Shown: one piece after another, positions 8,009 through 14,310 of the stretch
Position numbering within the stretch: position 1 is the stretch's first letter
Layout: each line of letters begins with the position of its first letter
Origin: Clostridia bacterium
GTDB lineage: Bacteria; Bacillota_A; Clostridia; Oscillospirales; Acutalibacteraceae
Direction: 5' to 3'
Length of the DNA stretch: 23,128 bases
Assembly: GCA_024699005.1 (NCBI GenBank)
Contig: JAILQN010000195.1
Location: 1-23,128 of the forward strand
Made by a program: the position numbers and the translations under genes
Notes under the pieces: generated by a model
What the model was told of the DNA's origin: nothing
The model's database searches: none
The model's input: only the letters and a program-made list of their open reading frames with translations

Positions 8009-8185
8009 AATGTGCAATTATAAATGTGTAATTAGTAATGTGTAATGTGTAATTGCGCCTTGGATTGAACAACGGCAAGGTTCCTGCCGCCCCGTAAGAT
8101 ATAAGCAAGCTGACTGGGCGGTGAATTATCAGCGGCTGTGCATTCTTAAGCGCAATTACACATTGCACATTGCACATTGTACATT
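8009..8185. repeat. Heptad palindromic element, copy E
   Basis: The left arm (8009-8057) has seven heptads: AATGTGC, AATTATA, AATGTGT, AATTAGT, AATGTGT twice, then AATTGCG. The right arm (8151-8185) has five inverted heptads. CCGCCCCG (8087-8094) is 29 nt from the left arm and GGCGG (8117-8121) is 29 nt from the right arm. It occupies the whole gap between the antiporter stop, which overlaps its last heptad by two bases, and the VTT gene. If transcribed with the minus-strand genes it would form a long stem-loop between them. Confidence 0.87.
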
Positions 8186-9353
8186 ATTGAATGTCTCCGG
8201 CTTTCTGAAGCGCCGTTTTCGCTATCACCGGCCCGACCAGCTCGTAAATAGGCGGGCCGCAGAGTATGGTCGTGCGGATCTCGGCGCCGTAGGCGGGCAG
8301 TATGCTGCCCACAAGGCCGGACATGCCGATGGCGACGCCCGCCTGCGGAAGCAGGGTGAAGCCCAGATATTTTGTCACGTTTTTATTCGCGCGGGTGATC
8401 GCGGAGCCTGCTGTCGCGCCGAAGTATTTGCCCACGCCCCTTATCACGACGTAGGTGATCCCCGTGAGCAGGACCTCCTTTTCCGCCAGCACTCCCAGAT
8501 CCAGCTCCGCGCCGGAAATCACAAAGAACAGCATGAACAGGGGCGGAGTCCAGCGGTCGCAGACCTCCAGCATGCGGTCGTAGTCCTTCGTGAAGTTCAC
8601 CATCACCGCGCTGCACATCATGCAGACCAGCAGGGAGGAAAGACCTAATCTGTCCGCGAGCGCCACGCCTAAAAATGTGGCGCATACTATGACGGAGCTC
8701 CTGTTCGCGCGGGATTTGAACAGCCTGTCGCACAGGGCGACGACCGCGCCGAGAGCAGTGCCGAGCAGCAGAGAAAGACCGATGTTCCGAAGCGGCGAGA
8801 GCAGCATTTTACCGACCGACAGGCCGGTGCCGTTCTCTATGACCGCTGCTATCGAGGACAGCACCGAGAACAGTATAAGGCAGACTGCGTCGTCCATGGC
8901 GACCACGGGCAGCAGCATATCCACCACCGGACCGCTTGCCTTGTATTGTTTGATGATCAGCAGGGTCGCGGCGGGAGCCGTCGCGGCGGCTATTGCGGCA
9001 AGGCAGAGCGCTTCCGGCATGGGTCTTCTGAGCGCGAGCATTGCGAGGAATACAGCGAGAGAAGCGCCGCAGGACTCCATCACGGTGATCAGCAGCACCT
9101 TCGGGCCTATGGCGCGGATATTGTCCAGCTTGAACGAGCCGCCTATAGAAAAAGCGATAAAGCCCAGGGCGACGCTTGTGATTATATTCATGCTGCCGAC
9201 CGCGTCAGATGGAAGTATTTTGAATACGCAGGGGCCTATAAGCAGTCCCGCCACGAGATATCCCGTGACGTTGGGCAGATGGGCGAGCTTTGCCAGTCTG
9301 TTGAAAACAAGTCCGGCGACCATTGCAATGCCGAGATAAAGTACGGTTTCCAA
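8184..9353 (-). CDS. CPA2-type cation/proton antiporter, membrane domain only
   Basis: This is a predicted inner-membrane exchanger of Na+ or K+ for H+, 389 residues with about 12 hydrophobic segments. It matches the membrane domain of KefB/NapA-like CPA2 transporters and lacks the C-terminal nucleotide-binding (TrkA-N) domain. Family features include LPNVTGYLVAGLLIGP near residue 30, AIAAATAPAATLLIIKQYK around 120-135 (unwound TM4 region) and VVAMDDAVCLILF with paired aspartates at the ion site. The start appears to be TTG at 9353, preceded by GAGGT at 8 nt. It lies 12 nt downstream of a PII-like gene, so the two form an operon and the PII-like protein probably regulates transport. Confidence 0.85.
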   Translation of the reverse strand: METVLYLGIAMVAGLVFNRLAKLAHLPNVTGYLVAGLLIGPCVFKILPSDAVGSMNIITSVALGFIAFSIGGSFKLDNIRAIGPKVLLITVMESCGASLAVFLAMLALRRPMPEALCLAAIAAATAPAATLLIIKQYKASGPVVDMLLPVVAMDDAVCLILFSVLSSIAAVIENGTGLSVGKMLLSPLRNIGLSLLLGTALGAVVALCDRLFKSRANRSSVIVCATFLGVALADRLGLSSLLVCMMCSAVMVNFTKDYDRMLEVCDRWTPPLFMLFFVISGAELDLGVLAEKEVLLTGITYVVIRGVGKYFGATAGSAITRANKNVTKYLGFTLLPQAGVAIGMSGLVGSILPAYGAEIRTTILCGPPIYELVGPVIAKTALQKAGDIQ

Positions 9354-9365
9354 AACTTAAGACCT

Positions 9366-9710
9366 CTATTTCTTTCTGAGACCGTAGGCCTTCTCGATCG
9401 GAAGGACGAACGCCACGCCCGTGTCGGGCTTGTCGATTCCGCCGACGCGCCTGTCGATTATCTCCATGGCCTTGTCCACGTCTTCGTCCGGAAGAGCGCA
9501 GAGCAGGGTCTTTGATTCCCGCTTGCTCCTGCCGATAACGAACCTCAGCCCGCCGAACATCGGCAGCGGCTCCACGTTGGATTCCGACAGCACGTTGAGG
9601 GCGCCCTCGGAATCGATGACCGTCGGGTCGCCTATGTTCTGCCGCTCAAGATCCGAGATTATCCCCGGAACACATTCTGTTTTTGAAAGTATCACTATTA
9701 ATAGTTTCAC
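9366..9710 (-). CDS. PII-like signalling protein
   Basis: This is a small cytosolic protein of about 114 residues with the alternating beta-alpha-beta pattern of PII/PII-like trimers: VKLLIVILSKTECVPGIISDLERQ, a central variable loop (MFGGLRFVIGRSKRES) and a C-terminal strand DTGVAFVLPIEKAYGL. It lacks the canonical GlnB T-loop uridylylation sequence, so it is a PII-like rather than a nitrogen-regulatory PII. GTG at 9710 has AGGTGG 5 nt upstream and is preferred; GTG at 9719 is an in-frame alternative. It is the first gene of an operon with the antiporter. Related PII-like proteins bind nucleotides or ions to control adjacent transporters, and that role is inferred here. Confidence 0.78.
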   Translation of the reverse strand: MKLLIVILSKTECVPGIISDLERQNIGDPTVIDSEGALNVLSESNVEPLPMFGGLRFVIGRSKRESKTLLCALPDEDVDKAMEIIDRRVGGIDKPDTGVAFVLPIEKAYGLRKK

Positions 9711-9722
9711 GTTTACCACCTG

Positions 9723-9813
9723 TTCGCTGTTTGCTGTTTGCCGTTCGCTGGTTGCTGTTTACTGTTTACTGTTTGCTGTTTGCTGTTCGCTGTTTACTGT
9801 TTGCTGTTCGCTT
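9723..9813. repeat. Single-armed tract of thirteen heptads (TTTGCTG family)
   Basis: Thirteen contiguous 7-bp units are TTTGCTG, TTCGCTG, TTTACTG and minor variants, with no interruption of the 7-bp phase. Read on the minus strand the unit is CAGCAAA/CAGCGAA/CAGTAAA. No inverted arm follows. The tract begins 1 nt downstream of the -10 box of the PII-like gene and ends just before its start, so it makes up almost the entire predicted 5' untranslated leader. Confidence 0.9.
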
Positions 9814-9842
9814 ATTATAATACTATAATCCCTTACTTTCAA
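9814..9842 (-). promoter_or_regulatory. Promoter of the PII-like/antiporter operon
   Basis: On the minus strand TTGAAA (9842-9837) and TATAAT (9819-9814) are separated by exactly 17 nt, a near-consensus sigma-70/SigA promoter. It points toward the PII-like gene. The predicted start of transcription, around 9807, lies within the heptad tract. Confidence 0.72.
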
Positions 9843-9853
9843 GAATTATCTTC

Positions 9854-10016
9854 AGGCAATACCGCATAATTATCGGCGCGCAACTTGCTTGCATATTATT
9901 CCGTTATTTTGCCCAAAAATGCTCGTTAATACACAAAGTATTGCCTGCGCTTTTTGGACAAACTAACGAAAAATCTGACTGCGCAATCTGCACACCATAA
10001 TTATGTGTTATTGCCT
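9854..10016. repeat. 163-bp imperfect palindrome (MITE-like)
   Basis: The outer arms AGGCAATACCGCATAATTAT (9854-9873) and its near-reverse-complement at 9997-10016 share about 18 of 20 positions. Inner arms CGTTATTTTGCCCAAAAATG (9902-9921) and the inverse of 9948-9968 also match closely. The centre is AATAC-ACAAA-GTATT (9928-9942). It is unrelated in sequence to the heptad elements and codes for nothing apparent. It sits between two divergent promoters. Confidence 0.7.
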
Positions 10017-10044
10017 TTACTTTTGCCATCTCCTGTGCTATGAT
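10016..10044 (+). promoter_or_regulatory. Probable proB promoter
   Basis: The extended -10 TGC-TATGAT (10036-10044) has a weak -35 (TTTACT, 10016-10021) at 17-nt spacing. It lies about 27 nt upstream of the proB start and just downstream of the 163-bp palindrome. The call rests on the extended -10. Confidence 0.4.
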
Positions 10045-10071
10045 TACCTGGTATAAGGGGGAATTTCACTT

Positions 10072-10863
10072 ATGAAACTATCCGACTGCAAAAGACTGGT
10101 GTTCAAAGTCGGCACGTCCACGCTGACTTATCCGAATTATAACGTCAATATACGCAGACTTCAGAAGCTGGTCTCCGTTCTGGCAGATCTGCACAATTCC
10201 GGGCTGCAGGTCGCGCTCGTGACGTCCGGCGCCATAGCCGTGGGCGTGGGCAAGCTGCGTCTGGGTTCCCGTCCGGAGTCTATTCCGGAACGGCAGGCGG
10301 CGTCCTGCGTGGGACAGTGCGAACTGATGTTTTTATACAATAAGTTCTTTTCGGAATACGGGCTCAACATAGGCGAGATGCTGATTACCACAAAGGACGT
10401 GGACGACGACGAGAGCCGTCAGAACCTTAAAAACACTTTTGAAAGCATTTTCGCAGCCGGCGCCATCCCCGTTATAAACGAAAACGATTCTGTCTCGGTG
10501 GAGGAGATCGTCTTCGGCGACAACGACCACCTCTCTGCCGTGGTCGCGAAGCTTGTGGGCGCGGATGCCCTCATCCTTATGACCGATATCGACGGTCTGT
10601 TCAGCGCCAATCCGGCGGAGGACCCCGGCGCGAAGCTCATTCCCCTTGTGGACGATATCACGGACGAGATGTTCGCCGTCGCGGGGGGCACAGGTTCATC
10701 CCGCGGGACCGGAGGAATGGTCACGAAGCTCGACGCCGCAAAGATCGCCGTCGGCGCAGGCATAGACACTTTCATTATCAACGGCTCCGACCCGGCCGAT
10801 ATTTATAAACTGATCGACGGCAGAAGCATAGGAACGCATTTTGTGAGTAAGAAGCTTATGTGA
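10072..10863 (+). CDS. proB: Glutamate 5-kinase, short form without PUA domain
   Basis: This cytosolic enzyme phosphorylates L-glutamate to gamma-glutamyl phosphate, the first step of proline synthesis. The 263 residues cover the amino acid kinase fold: FKVGTSTLT (11-19) at the nucleotide site, VTSGAIAVG, the feedback and substrate region INENDSVSVEE, FGDNDHLSA, LMTDIDGLF and GTGGMVTKLDAAKIA. E. coli ProB is 367 residues with a C-terminal PUA domain, which is absent here; this is known in other species. The start ATG has AGGGGG about 11 nt upstream. No proA or proC follows; a heptad element lies after the stop instead, so the pathway's next gene is elsewhere. Confidence 0.93.
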   Translation: MKLSDCKRLVFKVGTSTLTYPNYNVNIRRLQKLVSVLADLHNSGLQVALVTSGAIAVGVGKLRLGSRPESIPERQAASCVGQCELMFLYNKFFSEYGLNIGEMLITTKDVDDDESRQNLKNTFESIFAAGAIPVINENDSVSVEEIVFGDNDHLSAVVAKLVGADALILMTDIDGLFSANPAEDPGAKLIPLVDDITDEMFAVAGGTGSSRGTGGMVTKLDAAKIAVGAGIDTFIINGSDPADIYKLIDGRSIGTHFVSKKLM

Positions 10864-10884
10864 TCAGATCACAGACATCCTGAA

Positions 10885-11051
10885 AATGTGTAATGTGCAA
10901 TTAGTAATGTGCAATTGCGCTGAACAATGAGACAACACTTAGCGATCCGCCGCCCCGTTAACGGCAACACATAATCTGCCGGGGCGGCAACAAGTCCGGA
11001 ATTGCGAAATCCGGAGCGCAATTACACATTACACATTGCAAATTGCTAATT
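10885..11051. repeat. Heptad palindromic element, copy F
   Basis: The left arm (10885-10919) has five heptads ending AATTGCG and the right arm (11017-11051) has five inverted heptads starting CGCAATT. CCGCCCCG (10950-10957) is 30 nt from the left arm and GGCGG (10983-10987) is 29 nt from the right arm. The core stem is strongest in this copy: GCCGCCCCG against CGGGGCGGC. It fills the proB to RING-gene gap. Confidence 0.87.
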
Positions 11052-11082
11052 ACTATATACATAAAGAATCAAGGAGCGATAA

Positions 11083-12159
11083 ATGAACTATACAGGTATA
11101 AAATGCCCCGCCTGCGGGTTTATATTCAAAGAAGGCGACGATATAGTCGTCTGCCCGGACTGCGGCACACCGCATCACCGCGATTGCTGGAAAGCGAATA
11201 ACGGCTGCTTCAACATGGCAAAGCACGATGGCGCTTTCAAATTCGAATTCACCCCTCCGGAGGTCATCCCGGAACTGCGCGAAGAGGATGCGGAGGGAGT
11301 GTTCTGCCCTCGCTGCGGCTTTAAAAATCAGATCGGCACCGTGTTCTGCAGCAAATGCGGCGAGCGGCTTTCCCCGGATGACGACGGTGAACCGGATACC
11401 GAAGAGGAAATGTCCTTCGGCGGTTTTTTGCGCACGTCTGACGGCAGGTACAAGACCGGCTCCGGGAACAGATATTCCCCGTATCAGAATCCCTATGTAA
11501 GGGAGGCGGAGAGCCGCTGGGGCGGGCGCAGCGTGGACGGCATACCCGTGGGCGAGGTCGCTGAGTTCGTGCAGAAGAAATCCGGTTATTATATAGGAAA
11601 GTTCCTTTCCATGCAGGATAACGAGACAAAAATAAGCTGGAATTTCTCCTCGTTCTTCTTCCCGTTCTTCTGGGCTTTCTACCGCAAAATGGTGGGCATA
11701 GGCGTAGCAGTGATGCTGCTGATGTTTTCGGCCGGTATGTTTTCCGGCTCTATGATACCCTGGATATTTGAGAAGACCTCGCCTGCCGTTTTTGAGGAAT
11801 ACGAGAACGCTTATGAGAGCATGTTTGATTCTTATGCGACTCTCAGTCAGAGCGGCGGCTCCGAAGGAATGAATGAGTTTTACGAGGCTTTCAACACCTT
11901 TGCAGCCAGCCCCGTGCTCAAGGCTTCTCTGGTCACCGGCGCGGCTCTTCAGCTGATAATCTGCGTCTGTATGGGTTTTTTTGGCAATTATCTTTATAAA
12001 CGCCGGGTCCTGCGCAATATCAATCTCCTGCGGGAACGGTGCGGGGACGCGAACACATATCATATGCTTATGCGCGGCGCGGGCGGCGTATCGGTCTGGA
12101 GCGTGGTTCTGCCGGTAATAGTCTATTTCTTCGCCATGATGATGTCGGGGATGTTTTGA
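11083..12159 (+). CDS. Prokaryotic RING-finger/zinc-ribbon membrane protein with DUF2628-like region
   Basis: The 358-residue protein has an N-terminal treble-clef/RING-like finger: CPAC (8-11), CPDC (24-27), then HH (31-32) and CW (35-36). This matches the prokaryotic RING family 1 pattern. A second zinc ribbon (CPRC and CSKC, about 76-93) follows. After a polar linker, KISWNFSSFFFPFFWAFYRKM leads into hydrophobic segments typical of DUF2628-like proteins, with TMs near 205-225, 285-310 and 335-355. The function is unknown; zinc fingers facing the cytoplasm suggest binding of protein or nucleic acid at the membrane. AAGGAG 7 nt before the ATG supports the start, one of the few genes after a repeat element with a good ribosome site. 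Confidence 0.8.
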   Translation: MNYTGIKCPACGFIFKEGDDIVVCPDCGTPHHRDCWKANNGCFNMAKHDGAFKFEFTPPEVIPELREEDAEGVFCPRCGFKNQIGTVFCSKCGERLSPDDDGEPDTEEEMSFGGFLRTSDGRYKTGSGNRYSPYQNPYVREAESRWGGRSVDGIPVGEVAEFVQKKSGYYIGKFLSMQDNETKISWNFSSFFFPFFWAFYRKMVGIGVAVMLLMFSAGMFSGSMIPWIFEKTSPAVFEEYENAYESMFDSYATLSQSGGSEGMNEFYEAFNTFAASPVLKASLVTGAALQLIICVCMGFFGNYLYKRRVLRNINLLRERCGDANTYHMLMRGAGGVSVWSVVLPVIVYFFAMMMSGMF

Positions 12160-12161
12160 GT

Positions 12162-12271
12162 AAGTTCCAAGTTCCAAGTTCCGAGTTCCAAGTTCCAATC
12201 AGACAGGGATTGACTCTGTCAGTTACGAAGAACTCTGAACTCTGAACTCTGAACTATGAACTATGAACTCC
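12162..12271. repeat. Heptad inverted arrays, AGTTC type, copy H
   Basis: The left array (12162-12196) has five units of AAGTTCC, one varied to GAGTTCC. The right array (12230-12271) has six units of GAACTCT/GAACTAT/GAACTCC. In opposite orientation they share the core AGTTC. The centre is only about 33 nt and holds GACAG-N9-CTGTC (12202-12220 region). It lacks AATTGCG and CCGCCCCG, so it is a different class from copies A-F. The right array runs into the rlmD leader. Confidence 0.85.
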
Positions 12272-12279
12272 GTATTGAA

Positions 12280-13653
12280 ATGTTTAGAAAAAACGATTTG
12301 ATTACACTTACAACAGAAGCCCTGACCAATTCCGGGTCGGGGCTCTCTCGATACGGCGATGAAAAATTCTGCGTATTCGTTGCCGGGACGGCGCCGGGCG
12401 ACGAGTGCCTGGTGCGCATAATAAAGGTCAAAAAGAATTACGCCGTAGGCAAAATCGAGAAGATCATTGCGCCGTCGCCTGTCAGGATCGGACCGGATTG
12501 CCCCGTCGCCGGAAGATGCGGCGGCTGCGCATTCAGGCATATAAGCTACGAGGCGGAGCTTGAATATAAACGTCAGACGGTCAGAGACGCATTTCTGCGC
12601 ATAGGACATATCGATACGGACGTGTCCGGAGTCTCGGCGTGTCCGTCCCGTGACCGTTACCGCAACAAGGCGCAGTATCCTGTCGGTTTTGAAAAAGGCA
12701 GGATAAATATCGGGTTTTACGCGCCCATGTCGCACAGAGTTGTCGATATAAAGGACTGCCTGCTCCAGCCCGAAGAATTCGCCCGTATAGTCGCGGCGGT
12801 CAGGGAGTGGATGATACGCTTCGGCGTGACTCCGTACGACGAAACGACCGGCAAAGGGTATCTGAGGCATATTTATTTAAGAAAGGGCTTCTCCACCGGG
12901 GAGATAATGGTCTGCGCCGTGGTCAATTCGGACAGGCCGAAGCGTTCCGATGAATTCACGGCGGCGGTCCTTGACGCCTGTTCCGGGGTCAGGTCCGTTG
13001 TTTTTGACTACAATACCGCCGATACCAACGTGATCCTGGGCGACAGATACGACGTCGTTTACGGGACCGACGGTATATATGACGAGCTTTGCGGCGTCAG
13101 GGTGAAGCTCTCGCCTTTGTCTTTTTATCAGGTGAATCACGACGGCGCGGAGCGGCTGTATGGGCTCGCCGCGGAACTCGCCGCCCCGGGGAAGGATGAT
13201 ACCGTCTGCGACCTGTACTGCGGCGCGGGCACGATAGGGCTTTCGATGGCTTCGAAAGCAAAAAAAATCATCGGCGTGGAGATCGTCCCCGAAGCCGTGG
13301 AGGACGCGAAAACGAACGCCCGTATCAACGATATAACCAACGCGGAATTTATATGCGCGGACGCCGGCGCCGCCGCAAAGCAGCTGGAGGAGAGCGGCGT
13401 CCGCCCGGACGTGGTCATAGTCGACCCGCCCCGCAAGGGCTGCTCGCCCGGACTGCTCGCCGCCGTGGACGCGATGAGCCCGGACAGGCTCGTCTACGTC
13501 TCCTGCGATCCCGCCACCCTCGCCCGCGACTGCGCGGAGCTGTATAAGACCGGGTGGAGGGTCGATGAGGTCAGACCGGTGGATATGTTCCCGGGGACGA
13601 CGCACGTCGAGACAATAGCTTTGATGAAGAGAACCGACGCGGAAAAGGGCTGA
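12280..13653 (+). CDS. rlmD: 23S rRNA (uracil-5-)-methyltransferase, RlmD/RumA family
   Basis: This SAM-dependent enzyme makes 5-methyluridine in 23S rRNA; the exact site (RlmD or RlmCD type) cannot be told from sequence. From ATG 12280 it has 457 residues. An N-terminal TRAM-like domain (1-60) is followed by the Fe-S cysteines CPVAGRCGGC (Cys74, Cys80, Cys83) with a fourth in DIKDCLL. The MTase motifs are FYQVN, DLYCGAGTIGL, DPPRKG and VYVSCDPATLARD with the catalytic Cys, and the family ends near HVETIALM. An in-frame ATG at 12256 lies inside the heptad array, so 12280 is preferred, though no Shine-Dalgarno sequence precedes either. A strong terminator follows. Confidence 0.9.
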   Translation: MFRKNDLITLTTEALTNSGSGLSRYGDEKFCVFVAGTAPGDECLVRIIKVKKNYAVGKIEKIIAPSPVRIGPDCPVAGRCGGCAFRHISYEAELEYKRQTVRDAFLRIGHIDTDVSGVSACPSRDRYRNKAQYPVGFEKGRINIGFYAPMSHRVVDIKDCLLQPEEFARIVAAVREWMIRFGVTPYDETTGKGYLRHIYLRKGFSTGEIMVCAVVNSDRPKRSDEFTAAVLDACSGVRSVVFDYNTADTNVILGDRYDVVYGTDGIYDELCGVRVKLSPLSFYQVNHDGAERLYGLAAELAAPGKDDTVCDLYCGAGTIGLSMASKAKKIIGVEIVPEAVEDAKTNARINDITNAEFICADAGAAAKQLEESGVRPDVVIVDPPRKGCSPGLLAAVDAMSPDRLVYVSCDPATLARDCAELYKTGWRVDEVRPVDMFPGTTHVETIALMKRTDAEKG

Positions 13654-13672
13654 AATGCCGTATAATAAAGGA

Positions 13673-13720
13673 ATTCCGGGGCACGTTGCCGAAAAGCGGT
13701 GATGCCCCGGAATCATTTTT
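13673..13720 (+). terminator. Rho-independent terminator after rlmD
   Basis: ATTCCGGGGCA (13673-13683) pairs perfectly with TGCCCCGGAAT (13703-13713). An 11-bp stem with a 19-nt loop is followed by CATTTTT. It marks the end of the core-gene region. Confidence 0.85.
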
Positions 13721-13731
13721 GTGTTTTTCAG

Positions 13732-13811
13732 TATCTAACCTATACACCGAATCAGCCGAGGTGCGAGGCTACGGGTTAGATATTTGCGTGGCGAGGCTAT
13801 AGGTTAGATAT
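13732..13811. repeat. Two direct repeats with 28-bp period plus an inverted partial copy
   Basis: GCGAGGCTACGGGTTAGATA (from 13763) and GCGAGGCTATAGGTTAGATA (from 13791) are 18 of 20 identical with a 28-bp period. TATCTAACCTATA (13732-13744) is the exact inverse of TATAGGTTAGATA (13798-13810), giving a potential stem-loop. It lies at the start of the mobile-element debris; its role is unknown. Confidence 0.6.
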
Positions 13812-13915
13812 CAATGGCGTCTGTGAGGATTTGGTTCGATATATATATTCAATTGTTTTCATATGACAGAAGCTTTTTTATCTGTTGTTTTCTATGAATA
13901 ACGTTGTATATTTTT

Positions 13916-14029
13916 TTACGCAGCCACTCTGTAGCGCGTGTAAACATATTCGTAAATGCGCTGGCGGTATTCGGAGATGCTGATTTCATCATAGCACTCC
14001 GGCAACTCGGCCCAGAGCGTATCGCGGAT
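13916..14029 (-). pseudogene. C-terminal tail, probably of a type I restriction R subunit
   Basis: A minus-strand frame of about 37 codons with no start ends in TAA at 13918-13916. It reads IRDTLWAELPECYDEISI, then SEYRQRIYEYVYTRYRVAA. The pattern resembles the extreme C-terminus of HsdR proteins as I know them, but the match is by eye. A different gene tail on the plus strand abuts it at about 14030, so a junction lies there. An hsdM remnant lies at 21649-22338, which makes the call more plausible. Confidence 0.35.
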
Positions 14030-14136
14030 AATTTACATCTACGGTCTTACCTTTGAACTGAACGGTAAAGAGCATCCCTGGACAGAGCTTTACACCGCGG
14101 AAGAGAAAGCACGCTTCAGCGCAGCCCTCCAGTAAG
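14030..14136 (+). pseudogene. C-terminal tail of an unidentified gene
   Basis: The plus-strand frame reads IYIYGLTFELNGKEHPWTEL, then YTAEEKARFSAALQ, and stops with TAA at 14134-14136. It is followed 20 nt later by a terminator hairpin, as a true gene end would be. It has no start codon; the upstream frame is interrupted by a stop within about 40 nt. It is likely the remnant of a mobile-element gene. Confidence 0.4.
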
Positions 14137-14155
14137 CAGAAAAACACCAGCGAGC

Positions 14156-14179
14156 ACGGCCTTCGGGCTGTGTTTTCTC
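14156..14179 (+). terminator. Terminator with TTCG tetraloop
   Basis: CACGGCC-TTCG-GGCTGTG forms a 7-bp stem with one G-U pair and a stable UUCG tetraloop, followed by TTTTCT. It is placed correctly for the gene tail ending at 14136. Confidence 0.65.
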
Positions 14180-14250
14180 TGTCATAATACACACGTAATA
14201 TATACATATTCCGGACCTCAAGTTTGTGCAATATATTGTGGCTAAATGAC

Positions 14251-14279
14251 TTGATAAATACTACATTTAGAGTTAATAT
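14251..14279 (+). promoter_or_regulatory. Probable promoter for the two small genes
   Basis: TTGATA (14251-14256) and TAATAT (14274-14279) are spaced by 17 nt, 32 nt upstream of the first start codon. It is a moderate match to the SigA consensus. Confidence 0.45.
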
Positions 14280-14310
14280 GCAGTCACAAAAACAAACGGA
14301 GGACAACACG

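Noticed and set aside
977..11051. Heptad arrays as a CRISPR
   Set aside because: Units are contiguous 7-mers without spacers, in inverted pairs, and no cas genes are present.
11053..12198. 381-codon antisense frame over the RING-protein gene
   Set aside because: It begins inside the AGTTC heptad array (reads MELGTRNLELGTY) and mirrors a better-supported gene.
12877..13716. Antisense frame over rlmD
   Set aside because: Shadow of rlmD; no domain and starts within the terminator hairpin.
13763..13811. Two 28-bp-period repeats as a mini CRISPR
   Set aside because: Only two imperfect copies with a 7-8-nt gap, far too short for a spacer.
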